A stretch of 7,429 nt of DNA from Spirochaetia bacterium (GCA_016784705.1 JADHUD010000119.1:1-7429), one strand, 5' to 3'; positions 1-5,686 are shown, counted from the first letter of the stretch. A program made the numbers and translations. Notes: generated by a model from the sequence alone, not told the origin.

Positions 1-129
1 TGAAATTCCTTTCAGTATATGAATCAGTAAATCCTGATAGCGTGAAGTTTGATCGGTTTTCCCGCATACGCCTCTGGCGGCCTCGCAGCCGGTGCCTTTT
101 GCGGCTTCCTGACATTGATAACAAAACAT
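1..129 (-). CDS. hcp: Hybrid-cluster protein (hydroxylamine reductase), N-terminal 43 codons, cut by window edge
   Basis: The reverse strand from the ATG at 129 reads MFCYQCQEAAKGTGC and continues through GVCGK to LLIHILKGIS, the characteristic N terminus of hybrid-cluster protein (Hcp), a cytoplasmic iron-sulfur enzyme of anaerobes. Hcp is known for hydroxylamine reduction in vitro and NO reduction / S-nitrosylation roles in vivo. Cys3, Cys6, Cys15 and Cys22 should bind the N-terminal Fe-S cluster. The spacing is C-X2-C-X8-C-X6-C; the usual class I form, from memory, has X5 in the last gap, so one extra residue is present. The rest of the protein, including the hybrid-cluster ligands, lies outside the window. 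A strong Shine-Dalgarno GGAGG (136-140 on this strand) is correctly placed. The gene has its own operator and likely promoter (190-230) downstream of the DsrE-like gene, so it need not depend on read-through. Confidence 0.93.
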   Translation of the reverse strand, partial: MFCYQCQEAAKGTGCEAARGVCGKTDQTSRYQDLLIHILKGIS

Positions 130-161
130 TCTTGTCCTCCAAGTAGTAATATAAAAGTATT

Positions 162-177
162 AACGGATATTTCCGTT
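162..177 (-). repeat. 16-bp imperfect palindrome in the hcp leader
   Basis: AACGGA and TCCGTT form an inverted repeat around a 4-base centre, about 22 bases upstream of the hcp ribosome-binding site. It would lie in the predicted 5' leader of hcp mRNA. It could be a short hairpin or a second protein-binding site. No function is known. Confidence 0.4.
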
Positions 178-189
178 TTCTGATCCTAC

Positions 190-195
190 ACTATC
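190..195 (-). promoter_or_regulatory. Possible hcp -10 box
   Basis: On the reverse strand GATAGT (4 of 6 to TATAAT) is the best-placed -10 candidate upstream of hcp. Transcription would start near 183, putting the centre of the palindrome at 215-230 about 40 bases upstream. That is the class II activator position typical of CRP/FNR-family regulators. There is no good -35 hexamer, as expected for an activator-dependent promoter. The box itself is weak; the spacing argument is what supports it. Confidence 0.4.
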
Positions 196-214
196 CATAC
201 GGGGAGGAAGGTGC

Positions 215-230
215 TGTAACATGTGTTACA
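215..230. promoter_or_regulatory. Perfect palindrome upstream of hcp, probable HcpR (CRP/FNR-family) operator
   Basis: TGTAACA-TG-TGTTACA is a perfect inverted repeat with 7-base arms, 86 bases upstream of the hcp start codon. It contains GTAAC-N4-GTTAC, which I recall as the HcpR consensus predicted for clostridia, Thermotoga, Treponema and Bacteroidetes; HcpR is the CRP/FNR-type nitrosative-stress activator of hcp. The location upstream of hcp and the roughly -41 spacing to a candidate promoter agree. The regulator gene itself is not in the window, so its identity is inferred. Confidence 0.75.
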
Positions 231-265
231 ATTAGCAAACTTTGGCAGTCTTTGGTAAAAGAGAA

Positions 266-616
266 TTAAAAACTGATCACTTCATAACCATCATGTATAA
301 ACCGTTCAATACTTGGGTGTCCGTACATATCTTCAAGAAGAGTTAATCCCTGACGCTGAGCTGACTCAAGGCTTCCCGTTTTTGCAGAGCAGGCTTTGCA
401 GATTCCGGCAATAAGCCCTTTTTCCAAACACTCACGGTACTTAGCAGTAAATGGAACATCCTCTTTTTCAAATTCACTGACCAGTGCGGTGGCTGTTCCT
501 TCGATAATCATCCGGACTTCATATCCTTTGCTGTGAAGATCCAGTGTATTAAGCAGAACATGAGCAAAACACATGGGTTCCCCGTTAAAAGCGAATAGGG
601 CAAATTTCTTTTTCAT
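266..616 (-). CDS. Small DsrE/DsrF-like cytoplasmic protein
   Basis: A 116-residue soluble protein with no signal peptide or membrane segment. The N terminus (KKKFALFAFNGEP, then FAHVLLNTLDLHSKGYEV) looks like the first beta-strand and helix of the DsrE/DsrF/TusD-like alpha/beta fold, and length fits. It has Cys16, Cys63 and a GICKAC motif (Cys73, Cys76). Family members with a conserved Cys relay sulfur or persulfide, but several are just called cytoplasmic proteins, and the exact role is unknown. It lies immediately upstream of hcp on the same strand, 136 bp away, suggesting a shared stress or sulfur-redox context, although hcp seems to have its own promoter. The only ribosome-binding candidate is a weak AGAGAG stretch at 621-630. 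Family assignment is from fold-like pattern recognition, so function should be treated as unproven. Confidence 0.65.
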   Translation of the reverse strand: MKKKFALFAFNGEPMCFAHVLLNTLDLHSKGYEVRMIIEGTATALVSEFEKEDVPFTAKYRECLEKGLIAGICKACSAKTGSLESAQRQGLTLLEDMYGHPSIERFIHDGYEVISF

Positions 617-701
617 ACTAATCTCTCTCTTGATAAATTTTCAGTTTATACCGGTCATTGTAAGGGATATAGGATGATAAATCTATATTGCATAATTCGT
701 C

Positions 702-1298
702 CTACCAAATTATTGCTATTGCCGAGTAGACAAGAAGAGCAGCAAGAATAAACGCAATATATCTTTTTCCTTTAGGGTTTTGGATGATTCTGTTTAATGA
801 AGAACCTAAGGTTGTCCATAATGAAGTACTTAGGAAAGAGCATACTGCAAGCAGCAGAGAAAAAAGAAACAGAGTTCCTGTATTGTTGAAATAGGGGCGG
901 ATAAAGGTTGAGAATACCGTTAATCCGTAAACAATTACTTTTGGATTGGCAAATTGTAAGATGAGACCGGTTATAAACGTCGGATTTCTTGCTTCTGAAG
1001 CTTTATTCTCATCTTGTGTTGAATTTTTCATCAAGTTGAACGCCAGCCAAAGTATATAAGCAGAACCGGCATATTTGATAAAAGGAAAAATTTCCGGTAA
1101 GAATTCCTGAACAGCTTCTGAAGCCAGAGCTGAGAGCGCCATAACCAGCACAAATCCGCTGAATATTCCTACGAGAAAAAGCAGGGTTTTTTTGTATCCC
1201 AGTTTCATTCCAAAACCGGCAGCGCTGATATTATTAGGTCCTGGAGTAAATGTTGTCACAAAAACATAAATCACAAACGGTAAAAGCGGGAAATCCAT
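702..1298 (-). CDS. LysE/RhtB-family amino-acid or metabolite exporter
   Basis: A 198-residue, strongly hydrophobic inner-membrane protein with about six predicted membrane segments. The LysE/RhtB signature TPGPNN occurs at residues 18-23, followed by a G-rich region (GFGMKLGYKKT), a GIFSGF segment, and the second conserved NPK motif at 118-120 before another membrane span. Family members export amino acids such as lysine, homoserine, threonine or leucine, or similar small molecules, driven by the proton gradient. The specific cargo cannot be read from sequence. An upstream in-frame GTG at 1313 would add five residues, but the ATG at 1298 is preferred because AGGTG lies just upstream (1303-1307 on this strand) whereas the GTG has no ribosome-binding site. 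The gene is divergent from the aminohydrolase and shares its control region. Confidence 0.88.
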   Translation of the reverse strand: MDFPLLPFVIYVFVTTFTPGPNNISAAGFGMKLGYKKTLLFLVGIFSGFVLVMALSALASEAVQEFLPEIFPFIKYAGSAYILWLAFNLMKNSTQDENKASEARNPTFITGLILQFANPKVIVYGLTVFSTFIRPYFNNTGTLFLFSLLLAVCSFLSTSLWTTLGSSLNRIIQNPKGKRYIAFILAALLVYSAIAIIW

Positions 1299-1370
1299 AT
1301 AACACCTGTACACAAAAAATAATTATCAGCTGAGGCTCGGCCTGCTGTTTTGAAAATCGTTTAAAAAAGG

Positions 1371-1379
1371 ATTGTAACA
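1371..1379 (-). promoter_or_regulatory. Extended -10 promoter for the LysE-type exporter
   Basis: The reverse strand reads TGT-TACAAT, an extended -10 (TGn plus 5 of 6 to TATAAT). Transcription would start near 1364, giving a leader of about 65 bases to the ATG at 1298. The corresponding -35 (TGCATA at a 17-base spacing) is poor, as is usual with extended -10 promoters. Confidence 0.5.
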
Positions 1380-1404
1380 CGTACTACGGATTTTATGCAT
1401 GTTG

Positions 1405-1413
1405 TGGTACAAT
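1405..1413 (+). promoter_or_regulatory. Extended -10 promoter for the aminohydrolase
   Basis: TGG-TACAAT is an extended -10 with 5 of 6 matches. Transcription would start near 1420, leaving a leader of about 105 bases that contains the hairpin at 1441-1461. It is back to back with the exporter box at 1371-1379, so the two -35 zones overlap. Confidence 0.5.
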
Positions 1414-1440
1414 AAAGTGAAAATAAATAATAGGCAGCTG

Positions 1441-1461
1441 ATCCAAAGTAAAGCTTTGGAT
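1441..1461 (+). repeat. Perfect 8-bp inverted repeat in the aminohydrolase leader
   Basis: ATCCAAAG and CTTTGGAT flank a 5-base loop. The repeat lies about 20 bases downstream of the predicted transcription start and about 65 bases before the start codon. It can form an RNA hairpin, but it is not followed by a U run, so it is unlikely to be an intrinsic terminator. A DNA operator just downstream of the promoter is equally possible. Confidence 0.5.
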
Positions 1462-1525
1462 TTGTCAAGAAATCGGTATTTTTGCATGAGCTTCAAGTAA
1501 AAAAAATATGAGTGGAGAGGAATAT

Positions 1526-2941
1526 ATGGGATTGCTGTTAATCAAGCAGGCGGCTGCTGTAATAACCGGAAACAAAGATAACAGGGTTCTCTATGATACA
1601 GATATTCTTATTGAAGGTCCGCAAATAAAAAAAATAGGAAGAGACCTTCTAAAAGATTTGCGGCTTGGGAGTTGTGAGATAATTGATGGAAGAAATATGT
1701 ATATCTATCCCGGCCTGGTTAATACACATCATCATTTCTTTCAGGCTTTTATAAGAAACAATGTATGGCTGGATTGGACTACCTGGAATGTACTTGAATG
1801 GATAGAGACTATTTATCCCTTTTTTTGTGCAATGACCCCTGAAGCAATATTTTATACTGCAATGATCTCTATGGCAGACCTGGTGAAGCATGGTTGTACA
1901 ACCGCTTTTGATCATCAGTACTGTTATCCGAAACATGCCGGGGTTAAGCTTGTTGACCAGCAAATGGCTGCAGCGGAATTGATGGGAATGCGGTTTCATG
2001 CCGGACGGGGTGCAAACACCTTGACCAGAGATGACGGGAGTCCGCTTCCTGATGAGTTGATTGAGACTACTGAAGCATTTATTAAAGATTGCGACAGATT
2101 AGTCTCCACGTATCATGATCACGGACGATTTTCCATGCAAAGAGTAGTCGCAGCCCCATGTCAGCCGATAAACTGTACTGAAGCAACTTTTAAAGAGACG
2201 GTTAGGTTTGCAAGGGACAAACAAATTCGAATGCACACTCACCTTGGCGAAGGGGAAGACCCTGCAATGTTTGAACGCTATGGAATGAGAACTCTGGAAT
2301 GGTGCCTCAAAAATGAATTTATTGGTTCGGATGTATGGTATGCGCATGGCTGGGATTTACGTGCAGATGAAATAGATCTGCTTGCAGAAACCCGAACCGG
2401 AATTTCTCACTGTCCTGCCCCGGTTTTTCTTGGAGGTTTTACGGTTCCAGATATTCCAAGAATGCACGCTATGGATATGCCGTTGGGAATTGGTTGTGAC
2501 GGGCAAGCCTCAAATGATAATTCAAACTTACTTGAAGCTCTTCGCAATGCATATTTGCTGCAGTGTCTGAAAGCGGGTAAAAGGGATTTCCCTGTACCGG
2601 AACCTGCAGAATTTATGAAAATTGGAACTTCCGGGGGTGCAGCCCTGCTGGGCAGGGATGATATAGGAAAACTGCTTCCGGGAATGGCAGCCGACATGTT
2701 CATGGTTAATATCGATCGATTGGAATATATTGGTGCACTGCATGATCCGGTGAGTCTGCCGATAAAAGTGGGAATTTCCGGTACAGTTGATATGACGATC
2801 ATTAATGGAGAAGTTGTCTATAGGGATGGTGAATTCACAAGGTTTGATGAGAAAAAAGTGACGGAATCGGCTAGAGAATCTTGTATGAAAGTCATGTATC
2901 GAAATCCAAAATATGCAGAAAGAATTATAAAGAGATTATAA
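1526..2941 (+). CDS. Metal-dependent aminohydrolase, 8-oxoguanine deaminase / AtzB-like (amidohydrolase superfamily)
   Basis: A 471-residue cytoplasmic enzyme of the amidohydrolase superfamily, deaminase branch (COG0402-like). In numbering from the ATG at 1526, the metal and catalytic residues are visible: the HxH pair in NTHHHF (His68, His70), His239 and Glu242 in THLGE, His274 in AHGWDL, and Asp325 in CDGQASND. The overall pattern (PGLVNTHHHFFQ, then HGCTTAFDHQYCYP, AGRGA and VVAAPCQP) resembles bacterial 8-oxoguanine deaminases and hydroxydechloroatrazine ethylaminohydrolase more than guanine or cytosine deaminase. It should hydrolytically remove an amino group from a purine, pteridine or triazine-type ring; the exact substrate is not decidable by eye. 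The start at 1526 is chosen over the ATG at 1508 because GGAGAGG (1514-1520) is ideally placed for it. It converges with and overlaps the methyltransferase gene by 6 bp, and is divergent from an exporter. Confidence 0.88.
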   Translation: MGLLLIKQAAAVITGNKDNRVLYDTDILIEGPQIKKIGRDLLKDLRLGSCEIIDGRNMYIYPGLVNTHHHFFQAFIRNNVWLDWTTWNVLEWIETIYPFFCAMTPEAIFYTAMISMADLVKHGCTTAFDHQYCYPKHAGVKLVDQQMAAAELMGMRFHAGRGANTLTRDDGSPLPDELIETTEAFIKDCDRLVSTYHDHGRFSMQRVVAAPCQPINCTEATFKETVRFARDKQIRMHTHLGEGEDPAMFERYGMRTLEWCLKNEFIGSDVWYAHGWDLRADEIDLLAETRTGISHCPAPVFLGGFTVPDIPRMHAMDMPLGIGCDGQASNDNSNLLEALRNAYLLQCLKAGKRDFPVPEPAEFMKIGTSGGAALLGRDDIGKLLPGMAADMFMVNIDRLEYIGALHDPVSLPIKVGISGTVDMTIINGEVVYRDGEFTRFDEKKVTESARESCMKVMYRNPKYAERIIKRL

Positions 2942-3607
2942 ATTGACTCTCTGAAAGACAACAATATTATCATCTAATGCAAGGATATCAGCATTCCATC
3001 GTATACTGATCCATTCCCAGGTTTTTTTCGTGTAGAAACTGACATGAGTGTTATCATTCCGGTAGTACCAGGTGGGGAAGTGTATCCCTTCTTTCAAAAG
3101 TTTTGTCATTATTCCAAGAATTCCCTGCGGCTTCAAAAGCGAAAAAAGTAAATCTATCTCTTTAAAAGGGTTATACAGATGTTCGAATACTTCTGTAGAA
3201 GTGATGAAATCATACTCTTCATAAAGTGCGGATGGATTATTAGCGAAATAAGGATCATATGAATTCATCCGATATCCTGATTCTTTAAACATGAGCGCCA
3301 AAGCCGGACCGGGGCCGCATCCAAAATCAAGCCCAAAGGCACCTTTGTTGAGTAATAATTGAAGAGGGTAAAACAATTTCCCAAGAAATTCTCTATAGTG
3401 CGGATCATGAGGGTCGTTGTTGTGCTGCTCGTACCTGAACTGTTCGTCAACAGGTTCAAGCAGCTGTTCCCTTGAAAGTGAAGTCAGTTCACAGGTTGTA
3501 CAGGAATAATAGATTTGTTTGCCGGTGTTTTGAATCATTATTGTAGTATCAGATCCGCAAAGCGGGCAGGTATGGGATTTTTTTGTTGTTTCGCTCATAT
3601 GCTTCAT
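2936..3607 (-). CDS. Class I SAM-dependent methyltransferase with N-terminal zinc ribbon
   Basis: A 223-residue cytoplasmic protein. Residues 14-39 hold a zinc-ribbon-like pair of CxxC motifs (CPLC at 14-17, CTTC at 36-39). A Rossmann methyltransferase domain follows: motif I GLDFGCGPGP (92-101) for SAM, an acidic motif in YDPYF (117-121), and DFITSTEVFEHLYNP (133-147), the motif IV region seen in COG2227/UbiG-like enzymes. The end (HVSFYTKKTW) fits the same group. The substrate is unknown. The gene starts 3 bp after the regulator stop codon with no clear ribosome-binding site, so translation is probably coupled; the ATG four codons in (3598) is an alternative start, preceded by a weak GAAG. 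Because it is the second gene of the GntR unit it may be co-expressed with the regulator. Confidence 0.85.
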   Translation of the reverse strand: MKHMSETTKKSHTCPLCGSDTTIMIQNTGKQIYYSCTTCELTSLSREQLLEPVDEQFRYEQHNNDPHDPHYREFLGKLFYPLQLLLNKGAFGLDFGCGPGPALALMFKESGYRMNSYDPYFANNPSALYEEYDFITSTEVFEHLYNPFKEIDLLFSLLKPQGILGIMTKLLKEGIHFPTWYYRNDNTHVSFYTKKTWEWISIRWNADILALDDNIVVFQRVNL

Positions 3608-3610
3608 AGG

Positions 3611-4333
3611 TTAGAGAACAGCATTTCTGTTATGAACACGTCGTTTTGTATTCTCGATGTGACCCGTATATTGCTGGAGAACAGTTTCAGGATTTCCCGA
3701 GGATATGGCTTTGACAATATTGCCATGCTCTTCCGGAATCTGAGCCGGATTCTGGTAATCCTCTTGGGATGCGCGCATTTCTTCTACCAGGAACGAACGA
3801 AGTGTCTGGTACAGTGAAGAGAACTGAGCATTTTCCTGAGTTCTGATAATGGTGTTATGAAACTGAAAATCTGCTTCTATAAGCTCTTTATAGAGACCTT
3901 TTTTAACAGAAACATTCATTTGATCAACTATATGCTCCAAATCTTTTACGACTTCAAGGGCACCACTGCTGCCGTTTGAGACTTTTTCTGACAGGGCAAT
4001 AATGCTCCACAATTCAATTGCTCCGCGCAAATCAATCATCTCTTCCATTTCATCATTCCCCAGGAGCAGGGACCAGGTCAGAGCCTCTGTGGAGATATTT
4101 GACCGTTCCTGAACATAGGTTCCTTTAGCAGCCTGCGATTTCAGTACACCTAAATAGTTAAATATTTTTATGGCTTCACGGATAGATGAGCGTCCTACAC
4201 CAAAGATTTCAGCAAGTTCCAGTTCTGTAGGAATTTTATCGCCCGGTTTATATTCACCGGAGGCAATAAGTCCTTTTATCTGAGCCATTACCTGTTCTAC
4301 TACTGTTTTCTGACGAATTTTTGTTACTGACAT
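3611..4333 (-). CDS. GntR-family transcriptional regulator, FadR subfamily (FCD ligand domain)
   Basis: A 240-residue DNA-binding regulator. The winged helix-turn-helix covers about residues 10-75 with the GntR hallmarks (IASGEYKPGDKIPTE, then ELAEIFGVGRSSIREAI, then GVLKSQAAKGTYV). The C-terminal part is an all-helical FCD domain (about 95-235): DLRGAIE at 101-107, and likely metal or ligand residues Asp155 and His159 in EADFQFHNTI, His203 in EEHGNIVKAI, and His225 in HIENTKRR. FCD regulators typically sense small carboxylates, sugar acids or acyl compounds. It is divergent from the transaldolase operon, whose promoter carries two ATCAGACAAT sites, so it probably represses that operon and perhaps itself. 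The start codon lacks a ribosome-binding site but lies 7 bases after a good promoter -10, suggesting leaderless translation. Confidence 0.9.
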   Translation of the reverse strand: MSVTKIRQKTVVEQVMAQIKGLIASGEYKPGDKIPTELELAEIFGVGRSSIREAIKIFNYLGVLKSQAAKGTYVQERSNISTEALTWSLLLGNDEMEEMIDLRGAIELWSIIALSEKVSNGSSGALEVVKDLEHIVDQMNVSVKKGLYKELIEADFQFHNTIIRTQENAQFSSLYQTLRSFLVEEMRASQEDYQNPAQIPEEHGNIVKAISSGNPETVLQQYTGHIENTKRRVHNRNAVL

Positions 4334-4339
4334 AGGAGA

Positions 4340-4369
4340 ATACTATCGGCATTTACCAGTGGTTGTCAA
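4340..4369 (-). promoter_or_regulatory. Probable promoter of the GntR regulator, giving a leaderless mRNA
   Basis: On the reverse strand a consensus -35 TTGACA (4364-4369) is followed after 18 bases by TAGTAT (4340-4345, 4 of 6). Six bases separate the -10 from the ATG, so transcription would begin at or beside the first base of the start codon. No Shine-Dalgarno precedes the ATG; the purine-rich GGAGA here is on the opposite strand. Confidence 0.55.
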
Positions 4370-4390
4370 TCTCTAAATGTTGAAAGTCAT

Positions 4391-4403
4391 AAAATCAGAC
4401 AAT
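4391..4403. promoter_or_regulatory. Possible GntR operator, upstream copy
   Basis: AAAATCAGACAAT matches an ideal ATTGTC-A-GACAAT palindrome at 10 of 13 positions and shares the decamer ATCAGACAAT with the site at 4499-4511. FadR-subfamily regulators such as LldR bind TnGTnnnACnA-like palindromes, which this resembles. It lies between the two divergent promoters. Confidence 0.5.
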
Positions 4404-4472
4404 CAAATTTTCCTCTCTTTCGTTTGTAATACATAATTTTCAGTAAAAACTCGGTTTGTATTCTTTTTAGGC

Positions 4473-4501
4473 TTTACTTTTTAAAAATTTTATATCATAA
4501 T
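4473..4501 (+). promoter_or_regulatory. Sigma-70-type promoter of the transaldolase operon
   Basis: A -35 TTTACT (4473-4478, 4 of 6) and -10 CATAAT (4496-4501, 5 of 6) are separated by exactly 17 bases. Transcription would start near 4508, giving a leader of about 30 bases that holds the AAGGAG ribosome-binding site at 4526-4531. Confidence 0.65.
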
Positions 4502-4511
4502 ATCAGACAAT
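4499..4511. promoter_or_regulatory. Possible GntR operator overlapping the -10 and start of the transaldolase operon
   Basis: AATATCAGACAAT matches an ideal ATTGTC-A-GACAAT palindrome at 11 of 13 positions. It contains the same ATCAGACAAT decamer found exactly 108 bp upstream. It overlaps the last bases of the -10 box and the likely start of transcription, a position where a bound regulator would block RNA polymerase. Confidence 0.6.
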
Positions 4512-4536
4512 AAGAATATAAGAATAAGGAGTATGT

Positions 4537-5616
4537 ATGTCTACAAAAAAAACGCCATTGAAATTGATGGTTGAGACAACCGATACAGATTACTGGAATG
4601 ATTCCTGCTCACTTGAAGAACTTGCCTATGCAATAGAGAATGGAGCAGTTGGAGCAACAACCAATCCTGTTATCGTGTACAGTGTTCTAAAAAAAGAACT
4701 GCCTCTCTGGAAAGACCGAATTATCGAAATCGCAGCAGATAACCCAACCTTCAGTGAGGATGAGGTGGCATGGCAGGTGATTGAAGAGATGGCTATTAAG
4801 GGTTCTGAATTACTTCTTCCGGTTTTCAAGAGAGAAAACGGTATGAAAGGGCGTATATCGATTCAGACAAATGCAAAATTCTATCGAAATACCGAGGCTA
4901 TGGTTGAACAGGCAGTAAAATTCAGTAAACTTGCGCCGAATATGCAGATTAAAATGCCGGTAACCAAAGCTGGAATTGATGCCTTTGAAGAGGCTACTTA
5001 TCGGGGTGTTAATATCAATGCTACCGTATGTTTTACACTGCCTCAGGTATTAGCGGCCGGAGAAGCAGTCGAAAGAGGGTTGAAACGGCGTGAAGCTGAA
5101 GGTTTGGATGTTTCAAAAATGACTCCGATTTGTACAATCATGGTTGGCAGGTTGGATGACTGGCTGAAAGTTGTTGCCGATAAAGAGAATATAATCATTA
5201 ACCCTGCATATCTGGATCTTGCGGGTGTTGCGGTTATGAAAAAGGCAGTTAAGATTTTTCGGGAACGTGGGTTGCGGTCAAAGCTTCTTGTTGCTGCTTA
5301 CCGGTCACAACTGCACTGGTCTGAACTGATTGGCGGTGGAATTGTTCACACTATTCCCTACAAATGGCAGAAACGGTATAACGCATCAACGGTAGAGGTA
5401 AAAGATACTACCGATGAACCGCTTGATTCTCAGGTAGTAAATGATCTCTATGAGAAATTTGAGGATTTCAGAAAGGCATATGATGCCGATGGTTTGTCAC
5501 CTTCAGAATTTGACCTGTATGGTGCAACAGCCAGAACACTTAGAGGGTTTATCGGCGGATATGATCAACTGCTTCTGATTATCAGAGAGTTAATGATACC
5601 TAATCCGGATGCGTAG
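4537..5616 (+). CDS. Transaldolase / fructose-6-phosphate aldolase-family protein with variant active site
   Basis: A 359-residue cytoplasmic (beta/alpha)8 barrel aldolase. Recognisable motifs, compared with E. coli TalB from memory: TTNP (41-44, Asn43 equals TalB Asn35), Schiff-base Lys139 in QIKMP (TalB Lys132), NINATVCF (Thr163 equals TalB Thr156), VGRLDDW (Arg205 equals phosphate-binding Arg181) and AAYRS (Arg256 equals Arg228). A phosphorylated sugar substrate is therefore likely. Two catalytic positions differ: TalB Asp17 aligns with Glu13, and TalB Glu96 (RISTEVDARL) aligns with Gln110 (RISIQTNAKF). Gln at the latter position is what fructose-6-phosphate aldolase has. It is longer than TalB (317), with insertion in 180-195 and a longer C terminus. 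First gene of a putative operon with an acylating aldehyde dehydrogenase and an acyl-CoA carboxyltransferase; start fixed by AAGGAG at 4526-4531. Transferase versus aldolase activity is undecided. Confidence 0.85.
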   Translation: MSTKKTPLKLMVETTDTDYWNDSCSLEELAYAIENGAVGATTNPVIVYSVLKKELPLWKDRIIEIAADNPTFSEDEVAWQVIEEMAIKGSELLLPVFKRENGMKGRISIQTNAKFYRNTEAMVEQAVKFSKLAPNMQIKMPVTKAGIDAFEEATYRGVNINATVCFTLPQVLAAGEAVERGLKRREAEGLDVSKMTPICTIMVGRLDDWLKVVADKENIIINPAYLDLAGVAVMKKAVKIFRERGLRSKLLVAAYRSQLHWSELIGGGIVHTIPYKWQKRYNASTVEVKDTTDEPLDSQVVNDLYEKFEDFRKAYDADGLSPSEFDLYGATARTLRGFIGGYDQLLLIIRELMIPNPDA

Positions 5617-5655
5617 AGTTTTCAGCCGGTAAGGACTCTTTCGCTGTGAGCGTAA

Positions 5656-5686
5656 AATTTCCAAAAATGCGAAGCATTTTGAAATT
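5656..5686 (+). repeat. Long bulged hairpin between the transaldolase and aldehyde dehydrogenase genes
   Basis: AATTTC (5656-5661) pairs with GAAATT (5681-5686), and AAAATGC (5664-5670) with GCATTTT (5674-5680), leaving a GAA triloop and a two-base bulge, 13 paired positions in all. No U run follows, so it is not a standard terminator. It may stabilise or delimit mRNA segments of unequal abundance, or be one copy of a dispersed extragenic palindrome. The rest of the 165-base gap (5617-5781) shows only a small CGCT/AGCG stem at 5642-5652 and the next gene's ribosome-binding site. Confidence 0.6.

Noticed and set aside
1374..1389. TGTAACACGTACTACG as a second HcpR-type site
   Set aside because: The left half matches, but the right half has two mismatches in GTTAC, and the TGTAAC part is explained by the reverse-strand extended -10 box.
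1508..1525. Upstream ATG as the aminohydrolase start
   Set aside because: No ribosome-binding site precedes it, while GGAGAGG is ideally placed for the ATG at 1526.
2407..2802. Minus-strand open frame of 131 codons
   Set aside because: It is a shadow opposite the aminohydrolase, with no family-like motif.
3515..3817. Plus-strand open frame of 100 codons
   Set aside because: It is antisense to the start of the methyltransferase and the end of the GntR gene, both with clear family motifs, and it has no recognisable domain.
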